From DATKJY01 sp964540105 (lineage in GTDB: Bacteria; Zixibacteria; MSB-5A5; GN15; FEB-12), in the NCBI GenBank assembly GCA_964540105.1, contig CAZILL010000002.1:62001-126000 (forward strand): 64,000 nucleotides of DNA. The letters run 5' to 3'. The notes under the pieces are model-generated. The model did no database searches, was not told the origin of the DNA, and worked only from the letters and a program-made list of their open reading frames with translations. Each line of letters opens with the position of its first letter. Within the stretch, counting starts at the first letter, position 1. Positions 44,246-53,066 of this stretch are shown here, in pieces. The position numbers were made by a program, and so were the translations under genes.

Positions 44246-44385
44246 TCTGTCGATAAGGAAGATTTATCGGAGCGGCATAGTAGGCTGCGTGCTGGCCCAA
44301 GAATCTCCTTGCCCGCGTTTCTGTTTCCTCATATTCTGATTCGTATATGTCTCTGTCAGTCTATGTACCTACGAAGGGAGATTCC

Positions 44386-46500
44386 ATGAAGACTCTGAAG
44401 AAAGTCTCTGCGCTATCGCTGGCCGTGATCATTGTGGCGGCGAATTGTCTTTTTGCGGCCGACCCGGTCGGCACGACAACCGATCCTTATCTCTGGCTCG
44501 AGGAACGCAACGGCAAAGAAGCCCTCGAATGGGTCAAGAAGCATGACGACGCGACACTCGCCGAGCTTAGGGCGGATTCGAATTTCGACACCTTCCAAAG
44601 CCAGGCGCTCGCGATCATGAACGCCAAAGACAAAATCCCCTACGGCACGATCACGGGAAACTACATGTACAATTTCTGGCAGGATGCCGACCATGTGCGC
44701 GGTCTGTATCGGCGGACCACACTCACCGAATACATGAAGCCCGACCCCAAGTGGGAAACGGTGCTGGATATCGACAGCCTCAACAAGGTCGAGGGAAAGA
44801 GCTGGGTGTTTCACGGTATGAGTCTGCTCCCACCTGAGTATGCCCACGGGCTTCTGTTTCTGTCCGATGGCGGCAAAGATGCCTCTGTCATGCGCGAATT
44901 CGATCTCACGACCAAGACCTTCGTCGCGGACGGTTTCGCTCTACCGGAAGCAAAGAGCAGTGTCGACTGGTACGATCAGAACACGGTCATCGTGGGGACT
45001 GACTTTGGTCCCAACTCGCTGACTGCCTCCGGCTATCCACGCATACTCAAACTCTGGAAACGCGGCACACCCTTGTCCGAGGCGCAGACGCTTCTCGAAG
45101 GGGAGCATTCGGATAGCTGGGTGGGTGGACAGCGGACAATCAGGGACGACGGCAATGTGTTCAGCGTCTCGCGCGGCCTCTCGTTCTGGGAATCGAAGCA
45201 CTGGATCATCGGAGACAACGGACAGCGGATCGAGATTCCGCTGCCGAAAGACGTTTCGATCAGCGCCTACATGAAGGGATACCTGGTGGCAAAGCTGAAT
45301 TCCGACTGGCTCAACTTTGCTGAAGGGTCGATCATTGTCATCAAGATCGCCGATTTGCAGGCGTCCGACCTCAAGTCAAGAGTGCAGTTGCTGTACAAGC
45401 CCGACGAGAAAAGCACGGTGACGGGTGTCGCGTCATCCAAAGATTACCTTATCGTCGGCACCCTGAGGAATGTGAGGGGGAAGATTCTCTACTGGCAGGT
45501 TGACGCGGGCGCATCGGTGAGCGCGTGGAAGTCCGGCGAACTGCACCTGCCGGAATATGGGTCTATCGGCGTAACGACGGCCGACGACTACAGTAATCGA
45601 TTCATGGTTTCATTTGAGGATTTCCTCACCCCAACGCAGTTGTACTTTTTCGAGGACCCTGCGGCCGACCCGAAGATGATTAAGACCCTCGAGGCCCGGT
45701 TCGACGCCTCCAATCTGGCCATCAGCCAGGGGGAAGCGAAGAGCGCCGATGGGACTATCATCCCGTATTTCCAGATCGCCCGAAAGGACCTGAAAACCGA
45801 CGGCTCCAATCCAACCCTGCTTTACGGGTACGGCGGCTTTCGGGCATCAGAGACCCCGTTCTACTCGGGGACAGTCGGAAAGTTGTTTCTCGAGCACGGG
45901 GGCGTGTATGTGCTGGCCAACATTCGCGGCGGTGGGGAATTTGGACCGCGCTGGCACAAGGCGGCGCTACTCAAGAATAGACAGAAGTCCTTTGATGACT
46001 TCATCGCGATTGGGCAGGATCTGATCACCCGCAAGATCACATCGCCAGAGCACCTGGGAATAATGGGAGGCAGCAATGGTGGCCTTCTGGTTGGCGCGGC
46101 TTTTACCCAGCATCCTGAATTGTTCAACGCCGTGGTCTGCCAGGTGCCGCTCCTGGACATGATCCGTTACACCAAGCTTCCTCCCGGAGCCTCGTGGATC
46201 GGCGAGTATGGTGACCCGGACTCGGCGGATATGCGAGCGTATATTGAGACGTATTCCCCGTATCAGAATCTCAGGACCGGGGTCAAATACCCGAAGGTGT
46301 TGTTTGTGACGTCGACACGCGACGATCGCGTGCATCCAGGACATGCACGAAAGACCGCGGCGAAGTTGGAGGAGTTCGGCAATGAAGTGTACTTTTTTGA
46401 GGAGACCGAAGGGGGGCACGCGGCCTCGGCCGACAACATCCAGCGCGCCAAGCGCGTTGCGCTCGAGTACACGTATCTGTGGAAGATGCTGAAGCGGTGA
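44386..46500 (+). CDS. Periplasmic prolyl oligopeptidase-family (S9) peptidase
   Basis: Signal peptide to about residue 24 (CLFA), then an S9 enzyme of about 700 residues: N-terminal beta-propeller starting DPYLWLEERNGKEALEWVKKHD, and a C-terminal alpha/beta-hydrolase with GGSNGG (Ser563), TRDDRVHPGH (Asp646) and GGHAA (His678), counted from the ATG at 44386. YGYGGF and RGGGEFG are typical of S9A. It cuts short peptides after Pro or in general. The preferred ATG follows AAGGGA. A start at 44347 would add 13 residues before the signal and is unlikely. Single-gene unit. Confidence 0.9.
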   Translation: MKTLKKVSALSLAVIIVAANCLFAADPVGTTTDPYLWLEERNGKEALEWVKKHDDATLAELRADSNFDTFQSQALAIMNAKDKIPYGTITGNYMYNFWQDADHVRGLYRRTTLTEYMKPDPKWETVLDIDSLNKVEGKSWVFHGMSLLPPEYAHGLLFLSDGGKDASVMREFDLTTKTFVADGFALPEAKSSVDWYDQNTVIVGTDFGPNSLTASGYPRILKLWKRGTPLSEAQTLLEGEHSDSWVGGQRTIRDDGNVFSVSRGLSFWESKHWIIGDNGQRIEIPLPKDVSISAYMKGYLVAKLNSDWLNFAEGSIIVIKIADLQASDLKSRVQLLYKPDEKSTVTGVASSKDYLIVGTLRNVRGKILYWQVDAGASVSAWKSGELHLPEYGSIGVTTADDYSNRFMVSFEDFLTPTQLYFFEDPAADPKMIKTLEARFDASNLAISQGEAKSADGTIIPYFQIARKDLKTDGSNPTLLYGYGGFRASETPFYSGTVGKLFLEHGGVYVLANIRGGGEFGPRWHKAALLKNRQKSFDDFIAIGQDLITRKITSPEHLGIMGGSNGGLLVGAAFTQHPELFNAVVCQVPLLDMIRYTKLPPGASWIGEYGDPDSADMRAYIETYSPYQNLRTGVKYPKVLFVTSTRDDRVHPGHARKTAAKLEEFGNEVYFFEETEGGHAASADNIQRAKRVALEYTYLWKMLKR

Positions 46501-46697
46501 TGGGGCAGGGCAGACCGCTTCGCGCATCGGTCTGCTGACCCTATCTTCGTTATGTGGATTCGGACACACTATCTGGATCTGTGCGACCCGACATGATCAC
46601 GCATCCCGTCGGTTCTCGACGCCTTTGTCTGCCATGGCCCATTATAGTTTTGACCAGACTTGGGATTTCCACGTCTAACTACTAGGAGGTGGACAAG

Positions 46698-47726
46698 GTG
46701 ATTAGGCTAATCGTGATACTCGTAATACTGACCCTCGTGTCGGCGGTAGAGGGATGGTCGACGCAACCAACCTTTGAATCCCCATTAAAGGTCGACAACC
46801 CTTCACACTACCAGACGCTTGTGAGCACGTCATCAGTCCCAAAGTTATTTGCCGGTTGTTCTCTGGCGGAGCCTGGCGATCCGGAGTACTGGAGGGGAAG
46901 GCCGGAAAGAGTTTTCTTCAGACAAGTCTATTTAACGCCATCAGACCTGTCTGAGTTCGGGCTACCTTATCATTTGCACGTGGAAATCGAAGTTGATCAT
47001 GATACAATTGTGGCCTCTTCCCGGTTCAAGGAACAATGGGCGGACTACGCCAAGTGCATTTCACGCTTTGAGCGTCATTCGGCAGTGCGCCGGTACCTCG
47101 AGGTTGTTAGGCCTCGCGATTTAACTTTCAATGGCAAACAGTTCTACACAGATGCGTTCCGCGAAAATAGAATGAGCTTTCACCTTGATTCGGCATCATT
47201 CTACTTCCTGCAGTTCACACACCAGGAGTTGGTCTCAAGCGTCTGCCTGTTTCTACCCGAACTGGATTCGATGGCGTGGTTTCACAAGTTTCGAGCTGAA
47301 GTCGGCGTCGGTAGCGTATGGCTTGAGAATGACAAGGTGACGATTAGTCAGAGCCAAGATTGCGCCACATGCATCAGCAACGTCACTTTCCTACACTCCA
47401 ATTCCCGCCTTCTCTCGCTTGAATTGAGCGCAGATCAGTCATGGGTGGCCTTTCCGCAGGTTGGATATGCTCGGCGGATTGTCGAAAAGCATCTTGGGGG
47501 CGATAGCCTCAGAATGTGCGCCGTAGGATCAGGCAATGGGCATGCGTACTTTCTCCTTAAGCGCGATTTCGTTTGGCGCGATTTCGTTGGTGATACCTGG
47601 CATGTTCGAGTCGCCATAAGGTGCCAAGAAAGACCTCGACATCGGGACGTCTGCTTTCGCATACTGCCGGACAGCAGTATCGACCGATTTAGAGTGTGCT
47701 TTGACGATGAAGGCGGAAGCCGGTAA
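46698..47726 (+). CDS. Exported protein of unknown function, 342 residues
   Basis: The GTG at 46698 has AGGAGGT seven bases upstream, a near-perfect ribosome-binding site; it gives a signal peptide MIRLIVILVILTLVSAVEG. The rest is globular with several Cys (about six), WRDFVGDTWHVRVAIR near the end, and no recognised family. The Cys content suggests disulfides in an oxidising compartment. It is flanked by a peptidase and by the small ORF; no shared operon is evident. Confidence 0.6.
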   Translation: MIRLIVILVILTLVSAVEGWSTQPTFESPLKVDNPSHYQTLVSTSSVPKLFAGCSLAEPGDPEYWRGRPERVFFRQVYLTPSDLSEFGLPYHLHVEIEVDHDTIVASSRFKEQWADYAKCISRFERHSAVRRYLEVVRPRDLTFNGKQFYTDAFRENRMSFHLDSASFYFLQFTHQELVSSVCLFLPELDSMAWFHKFRAEVGVGSVWLENDKVTISQSQDCATCISNVTFLHSNSRLLSLELSADQSWVAFPQVGYARRIVEKHLGGDSLRMCAVGSGNGHAYFLLKRDFVWRDFVGDTWHVRVAIRCQERPRHRDVCFRILPDSSIDRFRVCFDDEGGSR

Positions 47727-47860
47727 TATCCCCGCGCCAACCGAATTCCGTTTTCCATCGGAGTTTGTTTCAACGCTCACTCTTTCTTCGTTCACAATAG
47801 GATACGCGCCGTGGTGATCTTGCCAATGCGCTCACCCGATGGATCAGATGCTCTGAACGA

Positions 47861-47875
47861 CGTTCCTAGGGAACG
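47861..47875. promoter_or_regulatory. CGTTCC-TAG-GGAACG inverted repeat
   Basis: A perfect 6-bp inverted repeat with 3-bp spacer lies in the gene-poor stretch between the exported protein and the small membrane gene. It may be a hairpin ending transcription or a protein site. Confidence 0.3.
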
Positions 47876-47981
47876 AGCAGAGGGTAGTTGGAGGTCGGGG
47901 CGGGAGTACCTTACCCCGGGCGGTTGACGCGGGTGTTTGCGATTTAGCTTTACGCTCAAAGAAAAAGAAAAACAGTTTGGG

Positions 47982-48113
47982 CTACCGACTCTGCGGCAGT
48001 TTGCGCTCGCGGCGCAAATTCTTGACCTGGAAGAAGACCACGCCAAGCATGATCGGCACGAGCACCAGCAGAACGCCCATCAACATAATGGTAAAGAACA
48101 TCTCGTTGAACAT
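47982..48113 (-). CDS. Small membrane protein, 43 residues
   Basis: A short open frame, MFNEMFFTIM then LMGVLLVLVPIMLGVVFFQV, then a positive tail KNLRRERKLPQSR. One hydrophobic helix of about 23 residues (7-29) with a basic C-terminal tail predicts an N-out/C-in single-pass membrane peptide. The start has GAGGAG seven bases upstream (near 48121-48127), which favours real translation. It is divergent from the octahaem/NrfCD operon and could be a small subunit or assembly factor of a membrane oxidoreductase, in the way CcoQ or CydX are, but no family is recognised. Confidence 0.6.
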   Translation of the reverse strand: MFNEMFFTIMLMGVLLVLVPIMLGVVFFQVKNLRRERKLPQSR

Positions 48114-48346
48114 GACACCGACTCCTCTATATGGTTTGTCGTCAACTGTTCTTTAATATTTACTAAATAGTATATTCTAAGTCGCTACTCTGATCGAACG
48201 GCTGCTGTGCCATACGGAACCGCGAATCGAGCGTCGCGGCTCTCTTTTTCCAGATTTTCGAAAAGTCTCATTGACTTTACCGACCATCTTAGTACTATTA
48301 TGATAATTGATATTGAAATAAACGCAAGGGAAAAAACAGGGTCTAC

Positions 48347-49087
48347 ATGGGAAGGATTCCGCAACAGGTTGTTCCTCTGATCATTTTATTCGCGGCCGGA
48401 GTCGCCTTGCTGATGGTGGCCCGCCATTTTCTGGTCCCGAAGACATTCGGGCAGTACGGCTATTACCGCGCCGAGGCGGCCAACGAGGTTGCGGCGATGC
48501 CGATATCGTATGGCGGCTCACAGACTTGCGGCGAATGCCATACCGACATCGCTGATCTCAAGCTGTCGTCGAAACATCGCGGAGTGGCCTGTGAGGTCTG
48601 CCATGGTCCGGCGAAGAACCACGCCGAAGCACCGGACGAGTTCACTCCGGCCAAGCCGACCGGTCGTGGGTACTGCCCGATCTGCCACGGGTATAATCCG
48701 TCACGACCATCAGGCTTCCCGCAGATATTGCCCGTGGTTCATAACCCGGGGAAAGCGTGTATGACGTGCCACAACCCGCATAACCCGACTTTGCCGCACC
48801 CGCCCGAAGAGTGCAGCGCGTGTCATCGCGAGATCGCGAGCAAGAAGATGGTGTCGCACCACGCAGGGGTGGCCTGTACGGTCTGCCATTCGACGCCGTC
48901 CGATCACTGGCAGAACCCACTATCTGTGCTGGCCAAGAAACCGACGACTCGCGAGTTGTGCGGCCAGTGTCATGCCCGTGGAGCGGAAAGCTCAAAGGAG
49001 ATCCCACGCATTGATCTGGATACGCACGGCGGACGATACCTGTGCTGGGATTGTCATTATCCTCATTACCCGGAGGCGAAGCCATGA
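48347..49087 (+). CDS. Membrane-anchored octahaem cytochrome c
   Basis: One N-terminal helix (about 8-26) anchors a periplasmic domain with eight CxxCH haem sites: CGECH, CEVCH, CPICH, CMTCH, CSACH, CTVCH, CGQCH and CWDCH, with many extra His as possible axial ligands. The pattern is that of NrfB/NapC-like or c7/c3-related multihaem electron carriers, but the exact class is not identified. Its stop overlaps the ATG of the next gene (ATGA), so it is translated with the ferredoxin subunit. Expected to accept or donate electrons for the NrfD-type subunit. Confidence 0.88.
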   Translation: MGRIPQQVVPLIILFAAGVALLMVARHFLVPKTFGQYGYYRAEAANEVAAMPISYGGSQTCGECHTDIADLKLSSKHRGVACEVCHGPAKNHAEAPDEFTPAKPTGRGYCPICHGYNPSRPSGFPQILPVVHNPGKACMTCHNPHNPTLPHPPEECSACHREIASKKMVSHHAGVACTVCHSTPSDHWQNPLSVLAKKPTTRELCGQCHARGAESSKEIPRIDLDTHGGRYLCWDCHYPHYPEAKP

Positions 49088-49860
49088 GCAACGAATTGAC
49101 CAATATGCAACGACGCGAGTTCATAGGGAACGTGGCGAGAACGCTGCCGAGCTGGATGGTGATTTTTTCGGCGATCAGCGCGGCCGATCTACTGGCGGCG
49201 GAAGATCAGCCGCAGACCTATGACCCGACCGGGCACAATTACGCAATGGGGGTCGATGTTCACAAGTGTATCGGGTGTGGGCGGTGCGCCGACGCCTGCA
49301 AAAAGGAGAACAAAGTCCCGACCGAGCCGATGTTCTTCCGCACGTGGGTGGAACGGTATGTGATTCCCACCAAAGGGGAAGCGATTGTCGACAGTCCCAA
49401 TGGAGGGATCGACGGATTTCCCGACCTCGATAAGGACGTTGATATTCTGAGAACATTTTTTGTGCCGAAGCTCTGCAACCATTGCGCCAATCCGCCCTGC
49501 GTACAGGTCTGTCCGGTGGGAGCGACGTTCCAAACCCGCGACGGGGTTGTGCTGGTGGATGAATCGTATTGTGTCGGATGCCGTTATTGTATTCAGGCGT
49601 GTCCGTACGGCGCGAGATATCTGCATCCGACCAAGAAGGTGGCGGACAAGTGCACGTTCTGCTACCATCGGATTACGAAGGGACTGGCTCCGGCCTGCGT
49701 TGAGGTCTGTCCGACAGGAGCACGGGTGTTCGGTGAGGCGGGTCAGCAGAGCAGTCCGCTCCGGCGTTTCCTGCGCTTTAACGACGTGACTGTGCTCAAG
49801 CCGATGCTGAACACGTCGCCAAAGGTCTATTACGCGAACTGCGACGGGGAGGTGAGGTAA
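49084..49860 (+). CDS. NrfC-like four-cluster ferredoxin subunit (Tat-exported)
   Basis: Short twin-arginine-like start RREFIG with a hydrophobic stretch (about 18-37), then four [4Fe-4S] sites: CIGCGRCADACKKE, CNHCANPPCVQVCPVGA, CVGCRYCIQACPYGA, and CTFCYH with PACVEVCPTGA. This is the NrfC/DmsB-type subunit that joins a membrane quinone-site protein to periplasmic partners. The start ATG at 49084 overlaps the cytochrome stop; a frame extending to 49042 is not used. Followed after four bases by NrfD. Confidence 0.93.
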   Translation: MSNELTNMQRREFIGNVARTLPSWMVIFSAISAADLLAAEDQPQTYDPTGHNYAMGVDVHKCIGCGRCADACKKENKVPTEPMFFRTWVERYVIPTKGEAIVDSPNGGIDGFPDLDKDVDILRTFFVPKLCNHCANPPCVQVCPVGATFQTRDGVVLVDESYCVGCRYCIQACPYGARYLHPTKKVADKCTFCYHRITKGLAPACVEVCPTGARVFGEAGQQSSPLRRFLRFNDVTVLKPMLNTSPKVYYANCDGEVR

Positions 49861-49863
49861 GCG

Positions 49864-51093
49864 ATGCATGATCTGGTATTGAGTGTGGCAGAAAAGCTTC
49901 CCGGCGCGACGGGATATATCTATCCCAACGAATTCGAGCTTCACTGGGGGTTGTTGATTGTCGTGTATCCCTATCTGACGGGTTTGGTGGCAGGCGCTTT
50001 CATTCTGGCATCGCTGGAGCGGGTCTTCAATGTCAAGGCGCTGGAGCCGGTCTATCGTTTGTCGCTTCTGACCGCCTTGTCATTCATGATGATCGCGCCG
50101 CTCCCGTTGCTGTCGCATCTGGGGCATCCCGAGCGTGCCGCGGAGATGTTCCTGACGCCGCACATGCAATCGGCGATGGCGATGTTCGGGTTTGTCTACG
50201 CCTGGTATCTGATGGTCGTGCTGCTGCTTGAGATCTGGTTTGATTATCGCAAACGAATTGTGATTTGGTCGAAAGAGAAGAAGGGGCTGGTTCGGTTTAT
50301 CTATAAGATTCTCAGCCTGGGGACGACCGATATTTCGGACAAGGCCGTGCGAATTGACGATAAGATCGGTAAGGCGATCACGGTGATCGGGATTCCGTCG
50401 GCGTTTCTGCTTCACGGCTATGTCGGGTTCATCTTTGGTTCGGTAAAAGCGAATCCCTGGTGGAGCAGCGTGCTCATTCCGATTGTCTTCCTGTTCTCGG
50501 CGATCGTGTCGGGGATTGCGCTGATGCTGCTCGTGTACATGATTACGTCGATGTTCCGCTGGAAACAGATCAATATGCCGTGCGTGAACAAGCTCGGGGA
50601 ACTCCTGTTGTATGCGATCATAGTCGACTTCGCACTGGAACTGCTTGATTTTATTCACCGTCTGTACGAATCGGAGGAGTCGATCAATATTCTGTCGGAG
50701 ATGATTTCCAACCGGCTCTTTATCAGTTTGATCATCACCCAGATTATCCTTGGGACGGCGCTGCCGATGGTGTCGTTAGCGTGGGCGCGGTTCGGCAAGC
50801 TTCCGGATGAGATGCGGCGGATGATGTATCTGATCGCGGGGTTTCTGGTGCAGATCGGGATCTTCAGCACGCGCTGGAATGTGGTGATCGGTGGGCAACT
50901 GTTCTCGAAGAGTCTGCGCGGCCTCACGGTCTACAAGATGGAGCTGCTGGGACTGGAAGGGATATTCATGACGATCGGACTGCTGGTATTACCGCTGATT
51001 ATACTCTTCGTCATGACCAAGCTGCTTCCGCCGTGGCCTGACTCAGAAGTCGCGGTGCAGAGACAGGTAGCGGAGCCAGTGCAGCAGGGATGA
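49864..51093 (+). CDS. NrfD/PsrC-like quinone-interacting membrane subunit
   Basis: A 409-residue polytopic protein with about nine hydrophobic segments (about 25-50, 65-85, 100-125, 160-185, 195-220, 240-260, 280-300, 315-335, 365-390). The HWGLLIVVYPYLTGLVAGAF start and the membrane arrangement match NrfD/PsrC. It lies in the membrane and handles quinone/quinol. The Met start is four bases after the NrfC-like stop. With no molybdenum or other catalytic subunit in the operon, the complex looks like a quinol-to-cytochrome electron transfer module. Confidence 0.9.
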   Translation: MHDLVLSVAEKLPGATGYIYPNEFELHWGLLIVVYPYLTGLVAGAFILASLERVFNVKALEPVYRLSLLTALSFMMIAPLPLLSHLGHPERAAEMFLTPHMQSAMAMFGFVYAWYLMVVLLLEIWFDYRKRIVIWSKEKKGLVRFIYKILSLGTTDISDKAVRIDDKIGKAITVIGIPSAFLLHGYVGFIFGSVKANPWWSSVLIPIVFLFSAIVSGIALMLLVYMITSMFRWKQINMPCVNKLGELLLYAIIVDFALELLDFIHRLYESEESINILSEMISNRLFISLIITQIILGTALPMVSLAWARFGKLPDEMRRMMYLIAGFLVQIGIFSTRWNVVIGGQLFSKSLRGLTVYKMELLGLEGIFMTIGLLVLPLIILFVMTKLLPPWPDSEVAVQRQVAEPVQQG

Positions 51094-51115
51094 TTGAACC
51101 CTCTTGAGATTCTCG

Positions 51116-51149
51116 AAACCCCTCGGTCAACGGCCTGAGGGGTTTTTCT
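51116..51149 (+). terminator. Rho-independent terminator of the cytochrome/NrfCD operon
   Basis: A stem AAACCCCTC / GAGGGGTTT with a 12-base loop is followed by TTCTTT. It lies about 20 bases after the NrfD stop. Confidence 0.75.
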
Positions 51150-51239
51150 TTGGGATGAGATTGTCGCCGAGGTTTCAGGAAACTGCGGGGCAGGCCGATA
51201 CTGTCGGAAAGGGATAGCGACACTGGCAAAGGGGATTTC

Positions 51240-51968
51240 GTGATCTGTCTGCTGAGCGCAATGGAAGAGGAAACGCAACGGTTCCGGCAGTATCTTCAAG
51301 CGCACGAAGTCAAGAAGTGCGGGGGAGTTACGTTTCACGCGGGAATTCTCAACGATACGGAAGTTGTTCATGGCCAGTGCGGGGTAGGCAAGGTCAACGC
51401 CGCTGCGGCCACGCAGGCGGCGATAGATCACTTTGATGTCAAGGCCCTGATTTTGACCGGCCTGGCGGGATCACTCGTAACGCATCTGAAACGAGGAGAC
51501 GTGGTGATTTCCAATTTTGTCGCTCAGCACGACTTCGACCTGACTGCCTTCGGCAAGCGGCTCGGCCAGATTTCAGACGGTGGGCGGTTGATTGAGGCGC
51601 ATCCGAAGCTCGTGCAGCTTGCGACGCGCGCCTACGAAGAAGCGTTCGCTGTGTCGAGACAGGATGCGCAGGTTCTGGTCGGGACAATCGTCACGGGAGA
51701 TTCCTTTATCGCCGACGCGACACGTCTCAAGTGGATTCAGCGGGAGTTTGGGGCAGTCGCGGCCGAGATGGAGGGGGCGGCTGTGGGTCAGGTTTGTCAG
51801 GCCAATGATGTTCCGTTCGTGGTGATCCGGGTGATTTCTGACGGCGCCTCCGGTTCCGCGACGGGAGAGTTTATTATGTTCCTGGATGAAGCCTCAGAGG
51901 TTTCCTATGCCATTGTCGACGCGATGCTCCCCCGAATTGGCGTCGTGCGCCGTCTGTCGATGGCTTGA
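51240..51968 (+). CDS. mtnN: 5'-Methylthioadenosine/S-adenosylhomocysteine nucleosidase
   Basis: A 242-residue MTA/SAH nucleosidase. LLSAMEEE gives E11, matching the family base; AEMEGAAVGQV gives E178, and ISDGAS gives D201, all expected active-site positions. Hydrolyses MTA and SAH in methionine recycling. The GTG start follows AAAGGGG. It overlaps the start of the following lipoprotein only in the other frame; the next gene probably begins at a GTG just after its stop and may share the transcript. Confidence 0.9.
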   Translation: MICLLSAMEEETQRFRQYLQAHEVKKCGGVTFHAGILNDTEVVHGQCGVGKVNAAAATQAAIDHFDVKALILTGLAGSLVTHLKRGDVVISNFVAQHDFDLTAFGKRLGQISDGGRLIEAHPKLVQLATRAYEEAFAVSRQDAQVLVGTIVTGDSFIADATRLKWIQREFGAVAAEMEGAAVGQVCQANDVPFVVIRVISDGASGSATGEFIMFLDEASEVSYAIVDAMLPRIGVVRRLSMA

Positions 51969-51981
51969 TGGTTCGGGACAA

Positions 51982-53022
51982 GTGAGCGGCGGTGTGAAAG
52001 CGATCAAGAGCGGTACTACGGTGGTCATAGCGCTGGTTGTGGCGGTAAGTATACTGACTGCTGGGTGTCGCTCGAATAGTTCGACGTCATCAGTCGAGGA
52101 GAACACTGATCCGGCTCAATTCACAGTCTCGCCGATCACAATAGACAGAATCACCGATTTGGAGCCGCTCGGCTGGATGAACCCGGTCGGACATACATTC
52201 CCAACCGACCATGTCTATTTCTACGTTGCCTGGGTTCCCGGTCAACCCCCGCCCGATTCGATTCCCGTGCTTCCGGTCTATGCCCCGGGAGACGGCGTTG
52301 TGATCTGGCTGCAAAAGTATTCGTTTCCGCCATACAGCGCGAAAGTATCGTTCCGTATGAACAAGTGGGTCACCTACTATCTCGATCACGTCGTGCTCGA
52401 CACTGCCATTGGGATGGGCTCGCGAGTGGTCGCCGGACAGATTGTTGGCGTTTCCGAGGGAGCTTCCATCGATCTCGGCGTTGTGAACGATCTGGTCACG
52501 CTTCCTGGATTTGTCAATCCGAAACGGTACGAGGGGCAGACGCTTCACACTGACTCGCCGTTCAAGTATTTCACCGAGCCGCTGCGATCGCAATTGCACG
52601 GGATGGTGCGACGCAACGCGCCCGATAAGGATGGGAAGATCGACTACGATGTGAAGGGAAAACTGATCGGGAATTGGTTTCATGAGAGTGTCACAGTTGC
52701 CGAGAGCATGGGGCCGAGCGCGTGGCCAAAGGAACTGGCGTTCTGCCCGGACGGAAACGAGCCGACGGAAATGAGGATTTCCATCGGGGGAACCGTGTGT
52801 CCCCCCGCGAAGTACAAACCGTCCTTGGACGATCCAAGTTTCGCCCAAGTGAGCGTCGCCAGCGGTCGAGTACTATACCACCTGAATTTCACTGAGCAAG
52901 GATACTACGGCGTTATGCTCGTGCAATTGATCGACGAGACGCGCATGAAGGTTGAAGTGTTCCCGAACAGCAGTGACGATAATGTCCAATTCACGCCGAG
53001 CGCGTTGATCTACAGCAGATAG
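51982..53022 (+). CDS. Lipoprotein with degenerate M23 peptidase-like domain
   Basis: A lipobox LTAGC follows the hydrophobic segment (about residue 25). The rest has VYAPGDGVVI and VVAGQIVGVSEGASIDLGVVND, resembling the peptidase M23/LytM core (VxAPGxGxV and GxxVxAGQxIG) but with the HxH motif replaced (LGVVN), so it is probably an inactive wall-binding relative. GHTFPTDH could be a residual metal site. GTG at 51982 or 51994 is the likely start; the earlier ATG at 51886 would overlap mtnN and lacks a signal. Outer-membrane or periplasmic lipoprotein. Confidence 0.55.
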   Translation: MSGGVKAIKSGTTVVIALVVAVSILTAGCRSNSSTSSVEENTDPAQFTVSPITIDRITDLEPLGWMNPVGHTFPTDHVYFYVAWVPGQPPPDSIPVLPVYAPGDGVVIWLQKYSFPPYSAKVSFRMNKWVTYYLDHVVLDTAIGMGSRVVAGQIVGVSEGASIDLGVVNDLVTLPGFVNPKRYEGQTLHTDSPFKYFTEPLRSQLHGMVRRNAPDKDGKIDYDVKGKLIGNWFHESVTVAESMGPSAWPKELAFCPDGNEPTEMRISIGGTVCPPAKYKPSLDDPSFAQVSVASGRVLYHLNFTEQGYYGVMLVQLIDETRMKVEVFPNSSDDNVQFTPSALIYSR

Positions 53023-53066
53023 TTTTGGCTGGGGTCTCGCCGCGTCACTTACGAACAGACATCGAA

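Larger units (their letters stand above)
43925..44385. other. 461-bp gene-free stretch with two repeats
   Basis: It contains palindromic repeat copy B (44068-44120) and a 25-bp triple tandem repeat (44171-44245). The leader of the peptidase with AAGGGA lies at the right end. No gene was recognised. Confidence 0.6.
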
